Counted from the stretch's first letter, positions 35,378-47,375 are shown. The stretch is DNA of 64,000 nt from Blepharisma japonicum (GCA_949751835.1 CATKHK010000034.1:310001-374000); one strand, 5' to 3'. The notes: generated by a model not told the origin, from the letters alone. Made by a program: numbers and translations.

Positions 35378-36220
35378 TTAATTTTCTTCCGACTCTTCAG
35401 AGGATTCATGGGAGCCTTGAGACGCGTCTTCAGTAGCTTCAGGCAAAATATTACTGACTTTTCCTTTCTCTCTCCATCTCTTACAAGTCGTTTCTTTTGC
35501 TTTAATAACCAAATGCTTCACAATCAAAGGTTTTAGCTTATATCCTGACTGCTCTAAATACTCACAAGGTGTCTGAGGCTGTACCACAAGGAAAACCCAC
35601 CCATTTCGAAAATGCGACGTAACCTCATTAAGCTGGATTTTAAAGGATGCAGCATGTTTTCGCTCATTTTCGTCATAAGTAAGCCAGCTGGTGCTATGGC
35701 CTTTTATCATGCCTCCTCCAGACATGTTATGATTGATGAGTTTTGGAGGATTTTCTGCTGTATATAAGGAGACTCCTAATTGAATTCTTTCTTCAATAGG
35801 AATTCTCTCTTCCCCCACTGGCTCGAGGAAAACTTTGATTGAGAAATATTTTCCTTTGCAGACTGGGTTGGGTACTGACCCTGAAAGTTCAAGAGAAAAA
35901 TCAAATTTTGTGTCTTCTCCGGCTAGAAGGTCTAGAAGGTTCTGTTTTGATGGGACAATTCCACTTTGTGGGTCTGAAGGAAGCCCTGGAACTTGTAAAT
36001 TTTCAATCTCTCTTCTAATATCTGCTAGCTTGTTGTGCAACTTTTCATTCTGTTCAGCAATCTGTTGCATTAGTTTTCCCTGAAGCATGATTGCGTTCAT
36101 GATTTTTTGGCCTTGGAATACGTTGGAATTCCCATTAGCTTGCCCTGGATTGAGAGCTCCAGGAAACTGGCATCCCATGGAGTTTGGAAAGAATGGAGGC
36201 CCATTGAACGGATTTGCCAT
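35378..36220 (-). CDS. Conserved hypothetical protein with central beta-rich domain (280 aa)
   Basis: Complete frame MANPFNGPPFFPNSMGCQFP to TAA at 35378, no TGA and no intron. Residues 1-40 are Pro/Gly/Asn rich. Residues 45-75 form a short coiled coil (GKLMQQIAEQNEKLHNKLAD). Residues 95-240 look like a beta sandwich (KFDFSLELSGSVPNPVCKGK, IQLGVSLYTAENPPKL, FKIQLNEVTSHFRNGWVFLV). The C-terminus is a Ser/Glu acidic tail. The arrangement resembles transcription-factor-like or adaptor beta domains but no family is recognised with confidence. A decayed copy of part of this gene lies at 39785-39989. Confidence 0.8.
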   Translation of the reverse strand: MANPFNGPPFFPNSMGCQFPGALNPGQANGNSNVFQGQKIMNAIMLQGKLMQQIAEQNEKLHNKLADIRREIENLQVPGLPSDPQSGIVPSKQNLLDLLAGEDTKFDFSLELSGSVPNPVCKGKYFSIKVFLEPVGEERIPIEERIQLGVSLYTAENPPKLINHNMSGGGMIKGHSTSWLTYDENERKHAASFKIQLNEVTSHFRNGWVFLVVQPQTPCEYLEQSGYKLKPLIVKHLVIKAKETTCKRWREKGKVSNILPEATEDASQGSHESSEESEEN

Positions 36221-37525
36221 TTGATTAATTTTATAATCAGTAATTGTTTTTCTTTAATAAATTTTCATAATTTATTTTTGCCCAACAATTAGGAAATTAT
36301 TGAATAAAAGAGATTAAAATTATGAAGATAAGATATCAACTATCGATTTATATAATTTTTTCAGAATTTCTGAGCTATGATATATTATTTAAAATTAAAA
36401 TTTAAATATTTTACTTTATTAAAAGAAATTGAAAATTGCATTAATATAAAAATTCTTTTATATGCATAAACCATTTTTTAGCTGTGATTTGTAAATGTCA
36501 ATAGTACCCATGCTGCTACAAATGATAGCAAAGCTATTTGAAACTATTCTGACAATATCTCATCACCTAGCAAAAAGCCATCTTTTTATCAATTTTTATC
36601 ATGCAATTTATTCTAGCAATAATGGAGTATTTAGCCTCAAGAGCACGACTTGGACAGCAATCACTTAGGAAATTTGAATTATATGGAATACCATTATCCC
36701 ATGCTGTGAAAATTGAGACATTTCATTTATGATGCGGACAAGCTGGTTAAACTTAGAGCTGGAAGACCCCAAAACACCTGAGTCCAAGTGGTTCTAAATA
36801 TATAAGGCAATATTTCCTGAAGAGGACTGGATGCGCCTATAGGCGAGAAAACTTTTGACATTAGATGATGCGAATATTAATAATTAAATAAATTAAGTTA
36901 AATCTCATCAAATTTTATAATATTCTTGATTTCATGAATGCTTAAAAGTAGAAAACTCCCAAAGCCTTCGATGAATATCAATTATTAACTCGCAGGCATA
37001 AAAAATAGTATTTGATGGCGGCCTTATCTCTTATAGCTATATATAATCAGCTTGGAGCTTTTACTGCAAAAAGAGAGCTGAATTATAAAAAATTCTTTTC
37101 AACTATAGTAAAATAAAAATTATTATGCTATTTACCATTCTAAAATCGATAATTTTTTAACGCCCACAAATTTATCGATCTCAGAAGTCGCTTCTAAACT
37201 ATTCGATTAAGATTAGATTAAATTTTTATAGCGTCTAACGCCATATGGTTTTAAGTTTTTAAGAAAAAAAGAAAAATCGCAGAAATGGCTAGAATATTTG
37301 AGAAGGAATAGGAATGCTACAGGCTTTATAGAATGAGATATAAAGCTATATGAAGAATTTGAAAAATGAAGAAGAAAAATAGGATTAGTGATCTCGCGAT
37401 CAAGCTGCTTCTAAGGAATTCTAAGCATCATGATATTAATCCCTATTGGATCTTTTTAATGAACTGACTAGCTTATGAGCTAGAGTAAAAGAAAAACCGA
37501 TATCTTAAAATAGCTAAATAGTTAC
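36221..37525. other. Relic-rich spacer
   Basis: No intact gene. Two stretches are open only when TGA is Trp: 36601-36750 (49 codons, MQFILAIMEYLASRARLGQQ onward) and 37232-37414 (60 codons, containing KWLEYLRRNRNATGF then IEWDIKLYEEFEKW, with two TGA codons as Trp but no ATG at its head). A 33-codon piece near 37014 begins MAALSLIAIYNQLGAF. These behave like remains of genes rather than working genes. Confidence 0.5.
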
Positions 37526-38069
37526 TTAATTGGATCCAAAGCTCAGGTCCACAACAATCGGAAGTTGGCTCTCAGTTAGGTCTGTATCAAAGTAATACTG
37601 CCTATCGGAAACTTTATGCAGAGTCCAGCTTGCAGTATTATAAGTTGTTACCTTATCTTCTGACTTAGCTTGAATATTATTTTTAGTTATACTGAAAGAA
37701 AGATCTGCTGCAAAATCAAAATATATTTTTCCATTTTCGAAGCTTACTTGATATCCATATGACAATTCTTTGCAAGCGTTCCACTTAGCTGTGGCCTCTT
37801 TACGTATTCAAAGCATTGAGGATTTGGAATGCAAGAAGTGCATGATTCTGTGCATCCTAAAATAATATTTACCAATACATTTCAGCTGAATTCCATCATC
37901 ATAAAGAAAATAGTCACTTTCACATCCCAAACATCCAGTTCAATCATCACAGTACACACAATGGTCAATCGCACATAAATTGCATGAGTCAGCCTTTCGG
38001 CATCCTGTTGTTGAGCAAGCAATAACAAAAGGAGATCGTCAGAATTAATTCATTTAGAGAAAATTCCAT
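37526..38069 (-). pseudogene. Secreted cysteine-rich (growth-factor-receptor-like) protein, broken
   Basis: From ATG at 38069 the minus strand reads a signal-peptide-like MEFSLNELILTISF. One base out of frame it then reads a Cys-rich run (CSTTGCRKADSCNLC, HCVYCDDWTGCLGCESDYF) typical of GFR/furin-like repeats, with TGA as Trp. A 16-nt GT...AG stretch (GTAAATATTATTTTAG, 37861-37876) would join this to GCTESCTSCIPNPQCFE. After that the frame must shift again to reach KEATAKWNACKELSYG and the C-terminal beta-rich part ending VVDLSFGSN. At least two indels are needed, so this is most likely a pseudogene of a surface or secreted protein family. Confidence 0.7.
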
Positions 38070-39178
38070 AAGAAGCGAATTTTTATTATGAGTTCAGTTT
38101 GCCCGAATCCAGTATACAAGGAAGCTCCTAATACAAGCTGAAACTCTGATTCTTGGATTTTAGAGGCATATCCTTATAATGCCAATTATCCTAATCTATA
38201 TCTGTGCCTAAAAAAAAATTTTTGCTTATTTCTGATTACTGGAATTCTAAGCAAAATTTTAGCCTAGTCCCAGCTCATTCATTGGCTGGTTAAAATTAAA
38301 AATTCGAGCTCTCTATATGAAAAAAATGTATAATATACGTTACTATAAAAAGGAGCTATATTGAGCATCTTAGTGGCTTCTTTAGAAAGATTTGATTCTA
38401 ATCCAGATGACAGAGATTCATATAGAATATTTTTGAAGGCATATGGCTTGTCCGCCAGCCATTTACAAAAAGTATAAGTTAAGCGAATATGTGAAGGAGG
38501 CAGACACGACCTGCAAGGAGTCTCTGGCTTGCTAGCAGGACCATTGGAGTACTTCCAGAGAAAGCACCTGATATAAAAGAGGACATGAATTAAAAGGAAG
38601 GCCTATGCATGCCTAAGTAATTCCTTTATGCACCACACCTTGAAAGATAAACTTACAAACCCTGTATTTTTGACTTCATTCTAAACTAAAAAGCTTTGAA
38701 ATACCTAGAGAAGAAAACTGTTTCCCAGCTTTCTGGATCAAGGTATTTAGGTTTTGAAAATGAAAACAGTATAATGAACTGTGCTGAAGCTTAATGACAT
38801 TAAAATTAAAAACTAATACTTAAAAATTAGTTACTTGATTAATCGCACTAAATAATAAAGGCAATACAATTATATATCCCGTTAACAATGGAAAGAAATT
38901 TAAAGTTAAGTGACAAAAATTTTATCTAAGCTGATAACCATTTTTTATTTTAAGATTATCAAATATAACCACTTTTCTATTATTTGTATCTAAAATAATT
39001 TTTAAATAAGTAATCTTACTTTATCAGAAATATTAAAAATTGGTGAAATGAATTATAATATGCTATAAGATTAATTTAAAAATTTTTCTTCTAAGAAATT
39101 CATTAAAAATCAGCAAACACTATTGCAATTATAATACGATACTAAAATTCTGTAAAGAATAAAGCCTATTACACCTAA
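38070..39178. other. Spacer with short coding-like fragments
   Basis: A 59-codon frame at 38088-38267 (plus, MSSVCPNPVYKEAPNTSWNS, TGA as Trp) overlaps the 5' flank of the cysteine-rich pseudogene and may be a relic. A second stretch at 38364-38477 reads ILVASLERFDSNPDDRDSYR without a start. The remainder to 39178 is AT-rich with nothing supported. Confidence 0.45.
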
Positions 39179-39722
39179 AAAATACATAAATATTATTACT
39201 TCCTTTTAGGAGTTTGATGTAATAGTTATGCAAGCTGGAAGTTTTGGCTCTGATATTTTTCTAACTTTAGAAATAATCTTAATTTGAAAATTTTCTTTTT
39301 TCAAAGACTCATTAGGTCTTATAAGCCTTGAGCTGGTAATTTCTTTTATATTTCAATGTTTAATAAAAATTCCTTTTGGAAAATTTTTCCAGTCAATAAA
39401 ACATCAGAAATCCTTCTAGAATTATTAGCTAAACTCTCTGTTATAAATGATGCATGTGTTGATCAAATGCCTTTTAATATTAACTCTTTAGAAATCCCTT
39501 TGGAGTGTGTTGAAGTTTTAGGATTTGCCACTGAAAAGAGGCTTGACTTCTTATGATTGATGAAGACATAATGACCGAATTTTTAATTTCAAGTATTTCT
39601 GTAGCTGAGATTGTCTAGACTTCAGCCGCGACCTATGAATAGATTTTTGCATGCCTTGAATTAAATACTCTGAGCTGTCAACTGCTAGCAAAATGCTTTC
39701 CATTATAATGGGCTATCTTTTA
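39179..39722 (-). pseudogene. Decayed copy of the 40034-40720 gene
   Basis: Sequence from the shared AATACATAAATATTATTA motif through the 5' end aligns with 40004-40735 (the same TAGGAGTTTGATGTAATA, AACATCAG, CTCTGTTATAAATGATGCA and GAGCTGTCAACTGCTAG stretches). It lacks the central segment (about 40355-40505 of the parent) and has several indels and stops, so it is a degraded tandem duplicate. Confidence 0.85.
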
Positions 39723-39784
39723 ATTTATCCCATCATACCTTTTAGAGCCTTTTAAAGCTCTAATGGAACAAAACTGAGTTGCAC

Positions 39785-39989
39785 AGTAGTGGAGTTTTGG
39801 AAGATTTTCCGCTGTTTTTAGGAGACTCCTAATTGATTTTTTTCTTCAAATAGAAATTCTCTCTTCCCCCACTAGCTAGAGGAAAACTTTGATTGAGAAA
39901 TATTTTCCTTTGCAGACCTGGTTGGGTACTGACTCTGAAAGTCCAAGAGAAAAATCAAATTTTGTGTCTTCTCCGGCTAGAAGGTCTAT
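39785..39989 (-). pseudogene. Decayed fragment of the 35378-36220 gene
   Basis: About 205 bases match 35740-35945 closely (for example the coding block reading GEDTKFDFSLGL and VCKGKYFSIKVFL), with two small deletions that break the frame. It sits between the decayed and intact copies of the neighbouring gene, so two unrelated gene pieces were brought together here. Confidence 0.85.
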
Positions 39990-40033
39990 ATTAAATCTAA
40001 AAAAATACATAAATATTATTATTTGTCTCCCTT

Positions 40034-40720
40034 TTAGGAGTTTGATGTAATAACTATGCAAGCTGATAATTTTCTGACTGGCAGTTTTGGCTCTTGTATT
40101 TTCCGAACTTCAGGATAAAAAGGCTTAATTTGGAAATTTTTCTTTTTTTTCAAAGATTCATTAAGCCTTATAAGTCTTGGGTTGGAAATTTCTTTTTTTA
40201 AAGTGTTTTCAATATTTCCTACAGGAGTTAATATAAAACTCCCTCTAGAACTTTTTGCAAGAGTTTTTCCAGTTAATAAAACATCAGTAATCCTCCTAGA
40301 ATCATCAGCTAAACTCTCTGTTATAAATGATGCAGGAGTTGATGGAATATCTTTTAATTCTAAGCGTCTTTTCCTGTGTGTGAAGTATCGCTTTGGAGAT
40401 AATGATGAAGTAAGCTTACGATTAAGCATCTGTGAGGATGGAGATATAGTAAAATCATGGTCTAATAAAAACGGGGTATACGAATGCAAATTTTCTCTTT
40501 TAGAAATCCCTTTGGTGTGTTTTGAAGTTTTAGGCTTTGTTACTGAAAAAGTAGGCTTGACTTCTTGTGATTGATGAAGATACAATGACCGAGTTTTTAA
40601 TTTCAAGTATTTCTGCAGCTGAGATTGTCTAGACTTCGGCCGCGACCTATGAATAGTTTCTTTGATGCCTTGAATTAAATACTCTGAGCTGTCAACTGCT
40701 AGAGAAATGCTTTCCATCAT
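40034..40720 (-). CDS. Hypothetical basic protein (228 aa)
   Basis: Complete frame from ATG at 40720 (MMESISLAVDSSEYLIQGIK; the second Met is an equally possible start) to TAA at 40034. No TGA and no intron. The protein is rich in Lys, Arg, Ser and Pro with many short Ser/Thr-Pro sites (SPSSQML, SPKRYF, TPASFI, TPVGNI), as in disordered, phosphorylated cytoskeletal or nuclear proteins. No domain is recognised. It starts 131 bp from the divergent separase gene. A decayed duplicate lies immediately downstream at 39179-39722. Confidence 0.7.
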   Translation of the reverse strand: MMESISLAVDSSEYLIQGIKETIHRSRPKSRQSQLQKYLKLKTRSLYLHQSQEVKPTFSVTKPKTSKHTKGISKRENLHSYTPFLLDHDFTISPSSQMLNRKLTSSLSPKRYFTHRKRRLELKDIPSTPASFITESLADDSRRITDVLLTGKTLAKSSRGSFILTPVGNIENTLKKEISNPRLIRLNESLKKKKNFQIKPFYPEVRKIQEPKLPVRKLSACIVITSNS

Positions 40721-40851
40721 AATGAAATATCTTTTAATTTATCTCATTATTTTCATTTCCTATCAATTTTCTATCTGATTTTAATTATTTTCATAAAAGC
40801 CTTCAAAATTCAATTCAAATTAATTTCTAAAGTCACCATTTCTAATTTCAA

Positions 40852-43800
40852 ATGTGCACAAGAGACGAGCTCTTACAAAAACTCAACGATCGCTCCTTAA
40901 CTCCATCCCAGATCCTTTCTTCTTATGAATTTACTTACAAACCCCTTATAGACGCTCCACTTCCTATAAATAGGCTAAATGGGCGAAAATTTGCCCAAAA
41001 TTATGGGGTCAGCTTGCTTGCTCTAATCAGGCAATGCAATGCAGAACTTCAGAAAAAGCAGTCCAAGGACAATTGTGACTGTATTTTGGCAGTCATGGAA
41101 ATGGGTTTAAAGCTCATTTCCAGGATCCATTCTCATATATTTGATGATAATTCTGAGTATTATCAGCTATGATACGCTTATATTTTGAGGCTGAGTGATA
41201 ATGAAAAACATGAAAAATGTTCAGAAATTAGTAAAGGGGTTATAAAAGAACTGGAAGAAAATTATAAGAAAAAGGAAACAAATTTCTTGATGGTGAATAT
41301 TTTGATATTAAAGTGTCATAGTATGCTGCAGTTGCCTGAGAAATCGGTGGATAAGCTGGAAGAAATTTATGAAATTATAGCAGAAAAATGCAAAAATATT
41401 TTAATTAGCTTGAAAAGTGGGCTTACGCAAGCTGATCATCAAAATCTTAATAGAATTTACCAAAGCTCTTTCAAAATTTTATTTAAAACAGGAAAATGCT
41501 TAGACAACTTGTCAGGAGGGAATATCCAGCTTCATAAGCAGGCGTTAGAAATCAGACTTCAAGCTTTGATATTTTTAGAAAAAACAAGACCATTTATATC
41601 TACAGATTATTTTGCATTTGCTTATAGCTCTATTCAAAGCACTTATAAAGTCGCTTCATCTGCAAACTCTTCTCTCCTTTATGAATCCTGCATAAATGCA
41701 ATAGATTCTAGCTTAGAAGTGGTGACTACTCATAACTTAAGCATGCTTGAGGACAAAAATATAAGAAATATGATAGAACTTCAAAGCTTTTTATACCAAA
41801 AACAAGATCTCTATGATGCTGCCAAATCTTCGCTTAATAATTTAATTATCGATCAATTAGAAAATATTCCGACGCTGTTGTATAATGTGAAATATTCATT
41901 AGAAATCGCTAAATGCAGCTATTTAGGCAAAATTAGCTTGATAAGAGACTTAGAAAATGCTGTTTATTGAATAAGCTTGCTATTTGATGAAAAATTGTCA
42001 GGGCCTACTACACTTACACAGTCAGAAATCCAAGAAATTAAAGAAATCGCCCCAAAAGTTCAAGCACAATTGGAGTGCTGACTTAAAATAGCTGGAAATT
42101 TGCACGCTCCCTCTAATATAAAGCAAGGCATGCAATTGCCATACGGAACTGTAAAATTACTTTTGGATTTGCTTAAATATTACCCAATGTTGATTCAATT
42201 TGAAAATAAATTATTAATTGACATAAAATGTGACTGGGAGCTTTACAACTACATTATGGCCCTCCATTTTTTCCTCACATATATGGCAAGCCGAGACATT
42301 ATTTTTTCAAATTCTGCATTAAACTATACAAGCCAGCTCCTTTTAAAGCCAGATCCCAAGTACCTAAACAGCACCTATAACATCTCATTAGCCTTAATCC
42401 ATACTGGTGAAAAAGAATTAGCATTTAAAATCCTCATAATGCTCTTAGAACATATGCAGATTTCAAGCTGCGAGGTTACCACCACTCATATAGCGATTTT
42501 TGAGCTCTGTGTAAAATACGCAATTGAAGCAAATAATTATTACACACATATAAAAAAAGCAATTATTGGGTTTATTATGAAACAAGCAGAAATCAGAGGG
42601 ATTCATGATATAAAATCAGGGAATTTATTAAAAATCATTGATGGGTATATTAGGGTGCATTTATCATATATAGAAACTTATATACAGAATGGGCATCAAG
42701 CTAGCCAATTAGTGAATAGAGAAGATATTTTAGGAGAAAAATTGAACCTTTGTATAGCTTTTAAAGGAGAAATTTTAGATAGAGAAATCACGGATTACCA
42801 TAAAAGATTGCTGGAGTCTGCAAAATTAAACCAGGAGCCGCTTTCAAGCTATATTTCTGAAATGATACAAAATATTACCAAAATTTTATTAACTGAAGTA
42901 TACCCAGTAAACTCTTCTCAATATGCGTCTACCTTATTAAAATATATAGAAATTCTTTCTACTTGTGAAAAAGGTTTTACCAATGAATGGCTATTAACCA
43001 ATATTTCCTCAATTTCAGGGACATTACAAGAAAGAATGATAAAATTAATAGAAAATATAAATACGCCACAATCTTATATATGAAATGCTATACTTTTATT
43101 AGAACAAGCTAAAGAATTTAATGAGAATGAAGAGTGAATTTCGAGGAAAAATCTGATAAATTATGCAGAAGCTATCAAAAAGCTTGAAAAAACAGCAGAG
43201 TCTATTGCAAGATATATGGGGTATAAAATTAATTATGATGGTATTGACTGAGAAATCATTGGGAAAATGCAGGTTTCTGATACAGAAATTTTAGAATTTT
43301 TAAGAACGCTAATAATGGGAGTCGAAATATCGAGCCTAATTAAAATCCACCGTCTTGAAATTCAATTTTTAAGCTTAGCACAAATCTGCATATCAAAATT
43401 ACCTCCAAATCCTGAGCTTGAAACCAAGCTTGCATGCTTATCCTTAAGAAAATCCATTGCTCTCTGAAAAGAAGGCTTAACTGAACTCGCTATAAAATCC
43501 TCCCAAGAATTTTCCTTATACACCCCACTCCTTGATGACCGACAAAGTACTGACACTTTTTATGCTGAGCTATGAATCTTGGCATTCCGAAGCGAAATTT
43601 CATTTTTACAAGGAAAACTTTTTGATAGTGAAAAACTCTGTAAAGAAATTTTAGAAAAAATCCCTTATTCCCATACTAATTCCAAGAGATCATTAATATT
43701 AAAATCCTATATTTTATATATAAAATCAAAAATCGAGATTTTAAATAATCAGCAAAATGAAAGTTTGCAGTTTTGCAAAGACGCAAGAGCACTAGTATCT

Positions 43801-46206
43801 GATATCCACAGCTGCTCAATTCAAAATTTATCCTTAATGAGCTCTATATCAGAGAACACTATCTATAAAGATTCCAGTGATGCTTCTTCCCGCACAAGAT
43901 TTATTGTGTTCCCTTATTCATCATGGTCTATGCAAAATCTGTCAAGTTTACTATTAGACCATATTTCTGACCTTTTTCAATTAAAATCACAAATTCATAA
44001 CGCAACTCTATATTTACTTCAGGGGATCCGATTAGGCCTTACCTTAGGAATCCCATCTCTTTATTTGCAGTTTAGGTCAAAACATACAAATCTTCAAAGG
44101 ATTTCTTTGACAGATTCTCGGATAACCCAAGAAAATATTAAAGAGGAGAAGCTCCATAGTCTGCATCCGGTGGAATTAATACAAAAAATATTCCCATTAC
44201 TTTTTGACCCATTAATAGGGTATTCTGACTCAGATTCTATGGATACTGTGCAGAGATATGACTCGTTTGCATTGTCGCCTCAAGATGTGGAGCGTCTTAC
44301 AAAGTATATAAATAGGTCTGTACTGTGTTTTGGCTTACTTGTGCTAGGGGATATTTTGCAGGTACCAGAATATTACGAAAATATAGAATTTCCAATTGCA
44401 GAGCAAAATTATTATAAATTGGCAAGATCGCTGCTAAGGCCACAGAATCAAGGGACAAGCTTTAAAGTTCTTAAGTCATTGACGTTTAAAAAACAAGGGG
44501 CTTTAATAGCAAAGCAAAGGCCTGGAAAAGACAGTATTGAAATTTTAAATAGAGCAATAATAGAACTTGGATGCTGTGAAAATTTTATCCAAGCTTTTAC
44601 AATTCAAAAAAAATGCTGCAAAAATTTTTATATATCACCATTATTAGCTGAAGAGCTTGCAAATTGTTTACTTATACTATCAGATGCATTATTGAGGAAA
44701 GGAGAAAAAGATCTAGCTATGAATATCGCAAAGCAGGTAGTTATGCTGCCTCATACTTGTAACCCTACTATACAGAGGCACGGGAATTATATTTTAGCAA
44801 AAGAAATGGGGATTTCTAATTGGCAAAAAGCTTTCCATATCATAAAATCTATAGGGGTTTCTTATAATACCCAATTAGAAAATCTAAATAGGGTAGCATT
44901 TCCTATTAATAATGAAATTGAACAAGAAAGGGCTTTAAGCTTGATCCCTGAGTCTTGAAATTTAATAGTACTTTCCAATGGTAGAGGAACTTATAATGAT
45001 GGGATACATCTGATGAAATATATGAAAGGATGGGAACCATTTTGTGTTGTGGTAGGTGGGAATTGTGAGTGCAGCCATACTGTAGGACTGTTTCAGATTC
45101 TTGAAGAGTTCGCTAATATTATGAGATTGAGTGCAAGTACTACTTCTGGATCACAGCAGTCGAGTAAAAGAAGTAAATCAAGCTGGTGGCAAAAAAGAGA
45201 AAAATTAAATGAAAAACTTGAAAATTGGCTTGATGATTTGCAATACAAATTTTTAGCACAATTTTCCTCATTATTTTTAGGCAAAATTCTAGATGAAGAT
45301 ATCCATATAATGGTCGATCAAGCCTCAAAAGAGTTGATTTTTAACAAAAATTGTGAAAACTGTGGACAAAAATGGGAGCCAGCTTATCTTTATTCATTAT
45401 TAAATGCAGGAATATCGGAGCTTCTTTCAATTGAAGAAATTAAATATGCTTTATCATTAATAAACCACACAAAACTCCCAGAAGAATTTTTCAAAAAATT
45501 GCGAAGCATCAAAAAATGTTGCCAAAACAAGCCAATTTTACGTGGTCCTACGATTTTAATCCTTGATGGAAATTTAATTCATTTGCCTTGGGAATCTTTA
45601 AAAATCCTCCGCTCACAAACAGTGACCCGGCTCCCTTGTTTTTCATTCCTTCTCAATCGTTTGAAGCCTAAACTCCTATCAATTTCTAATACATTCTATA
45701 TTTTAAATCCTTCAAGCGACCTTGAACACACCCAACAAGCATTTGAAAAGCTTTTCCTAGACCACGAAAACTGACAAGGCATTATTGATAAGCCTCCAAC
45801 CGAGTCAGAATTCTCCTCAGCCCTCCAAGACAAAGACTTACTAATCTACTGTGGACACAGCTCAGGCGAACAATATATAAAAGGTGATAAAATTAAAGAC
45901 CTAAACGTAAAAGCAGCCAGTTTACTTATGGGATGCTCTAGTGGGCTTTTTAAACCATGTGGCCAATTTGAGCCTCAAGGGATCGTTCTGCAGTATTTAT
46001 TAGGAGGCTGCCCTGCAATAATCGCAAACCTATGGGACGTGACTGACAGAGACATTGACCGCTTCGCATTAGAATTTATTAAAAGAATTTCTAACTTAGA
46101 ACCCTTTGGAGATGCTTTATCTAAGGCGAGAAAAGCTTGCAAACTTCCTTATCTAATAGGAGCAGCCCCTGTATATTATGGAATTCCGCTATCTTTAAGT
46201 CTTTAA
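40852..46206 (+). CDS. ESP1: Separase (cohesin-cleaving protease, peptidase C50)
   Basis: 1784 residues in a single exon with about ten TGA codons as Trp. The N-terminal two thirds are helical repeats of the kind seen in separase alpha-solenoids, with no recognisable motif otherwise. The C-terminal protease domain is diagnostic: LILDGNLIHLPWESLKILR, then YCGHSSGEQYI with catalytic His at residue 1669, LLMGCSSGLFKPCGQFEPQG with catalytic Cys at 1695, and ANLWDVTDRDID. Separase cuts the kleisin subunit of cohesin at anaphase after securin release. In ciliates it serves micronuclear mitosis and meiosis. Length is within the family range. The gene ends 18 bp from the convergent TPR gene. A securin partner is not visible in the window. 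Confidence 0.95.
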
Positions 46207-46224
46207 TGATTATTTGTTACAAAT

Positions 46225-47346
46225 TTATATTAAAATATGCACTTTTTTTAGCATATCATTAATTTTATCAGCAGTAACCAAGCTGTCTTTTGTGCGTTTT
46301 AAAGCATTTAATGCTTCAATGTAGCAATTTTCAGCTTCTTCGTAGTCGTGGAGTTCTTCACAGTAAATATTCCCAAGGTTAAAATAGCAGTCGCTGGAGT
46401 CTGGGTTTATGTTGATGCCACTTATATAATGATTGATTGTTTTTTCTATATTTCCTAAGGCTTTATAAGTCAAGCCTAAATATAAATGAATTTTGGAATT
46501 TTCTGGGTCTAAAATTAAAGCTTCTTCATAGAAATTTAAAGCGTCACATGGAGACCCTAGCCATATCCTAAACATATGTGCAATTTCTATCAACGAGTCA
46601 GGCAGGTTTTTATACTCAATCATTGAATTATCGTATTTTTTAGCAGCCTCTAATAAATTCGCTATATTCCCAATAGAATATTTTTTCAAAATTTCTTGTG
46701 AAACAGCCATTTCTTTATGTGTGGCGAAATTCCAATAATTTACCATAATAGTAGTCCTCTCGTCCATTGGGTCAACAACTACTGGGATTTGATGATTTAG
46801 CGCTGGGCTGAATTCCATTATAGTCGCCAATATAAGATCAGAGACTGTTGTGTTGTATTTATCATACATCCCAAGATGCATATAAATTTCACCTGATAAG
46901 TGGAGAAGTTCTAGGCTTGGGAAATAGTTTTCTTCTCTGTGATAAGCTCTGGCAAGCTCATGAAGACTTTTGCTTATCCTTAGCAGCATGCTTTGTTCAG
47001 TTTGCAAATGGGAAATTTGATCGAAATCTAGAGAAATTTTTGTAATTGATCTATGGTGATGGTGCCTTTTGGCCCTAATTTCTTGTTGTTTTGATTCTGA
47101 ATCGCTTAACTGTTGAGTAATCAAAGGGTCCAGAATCGATTTTTGCAGCGAAGACTGGTCTTCTTGGGTTTCTAAATTTTCAACGTTTTTTCTCATCAAA
47201 TTGGTTCTAGGATACACAAAAACTTGGTTTCTTGGTCCTTCAGTCTGAATTGACGTCAAAATGATTTCGTCCTCTCTTTTCCTTTTTTTCTTCCCAAGAC
47301 AGTTAGCTTTGCTTTCACTTTTATCTTTTGAAACACACTTACCCAT
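46225..47346 (-). CDS. Probable N-myristoylated TPR protein (373 aa)
   Basis: Complete frame MGKCVSKDKSESK to TAA at 46225 with no TGA and no intron. MGKCVSK fits an N-myristoylation signal (Gly2, Ser6) with a palmitoylatable Cys4, so the protein may be membrane-anchored. A Lys/Arg-rich, Gln-rich linker with an RHHHHR patch follows. From about residue 115 helical repeats begin, and at least three clear tetratricopeptide repeats occupy the C-terminal third (ALNFYEEALILDPENSKIHL, YKALGNIEKTINHYI, CYFNLGNIYCEELHDYEEAE). TPR arrays bind partner proteins; the partner is unknown. The start lies 29 bp after the stop of the next minus-strand gene. Confidence 0.85.
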   Translation of the reverse strand: MGKCVSKDKSESKANCLGKKKRKREDEIILTSIQTEGPRNQVFVYPRTNLMRKNVENLETQEDQSSLQKSILDPLITQQLSDSESKQQEIRAKRHHHHRSITKISLDFDQISHLQTEQSMLLRISKSLHELARAYHREENYFPSLELLHLSGEIYMHLGMYDKYNTTVSDLILATIMEFSPALNHQIPVVVDPMDERTTIMVNYWNFATHKEMAVSQEILKKYSIGNIANLLEAAKKYDNSMIEYKNLPDSLIEIAHMFRIWLGSPCDALNFYEEALILDPENSKIHLYLGLTYKALGNIEKTINHYISGININPDSSDCYFNLGNIYCEELHDYEEAENCYIEALNALKRTKDSLVTADKINDMLKKVHILI

Positions 47347-47375
47347 CTATTTAAAATAATTATGAAGATTTATTA

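Noticed and set aside
36700-36750. GQAG motif reminiscent of tubulin N-termini
   Set aside because: Four residues only, with no surrounding tubulin sequence and a stop directly after.
37780-37830. A 20-nt GT...AG interval that would repair the second frameshift in the cysteine-rich gene
   Set aside because: All supported introns here are 15 nt (one candidate 16); a GC-rich 20-nt intron is unlikely, so a frameshift is preferred.
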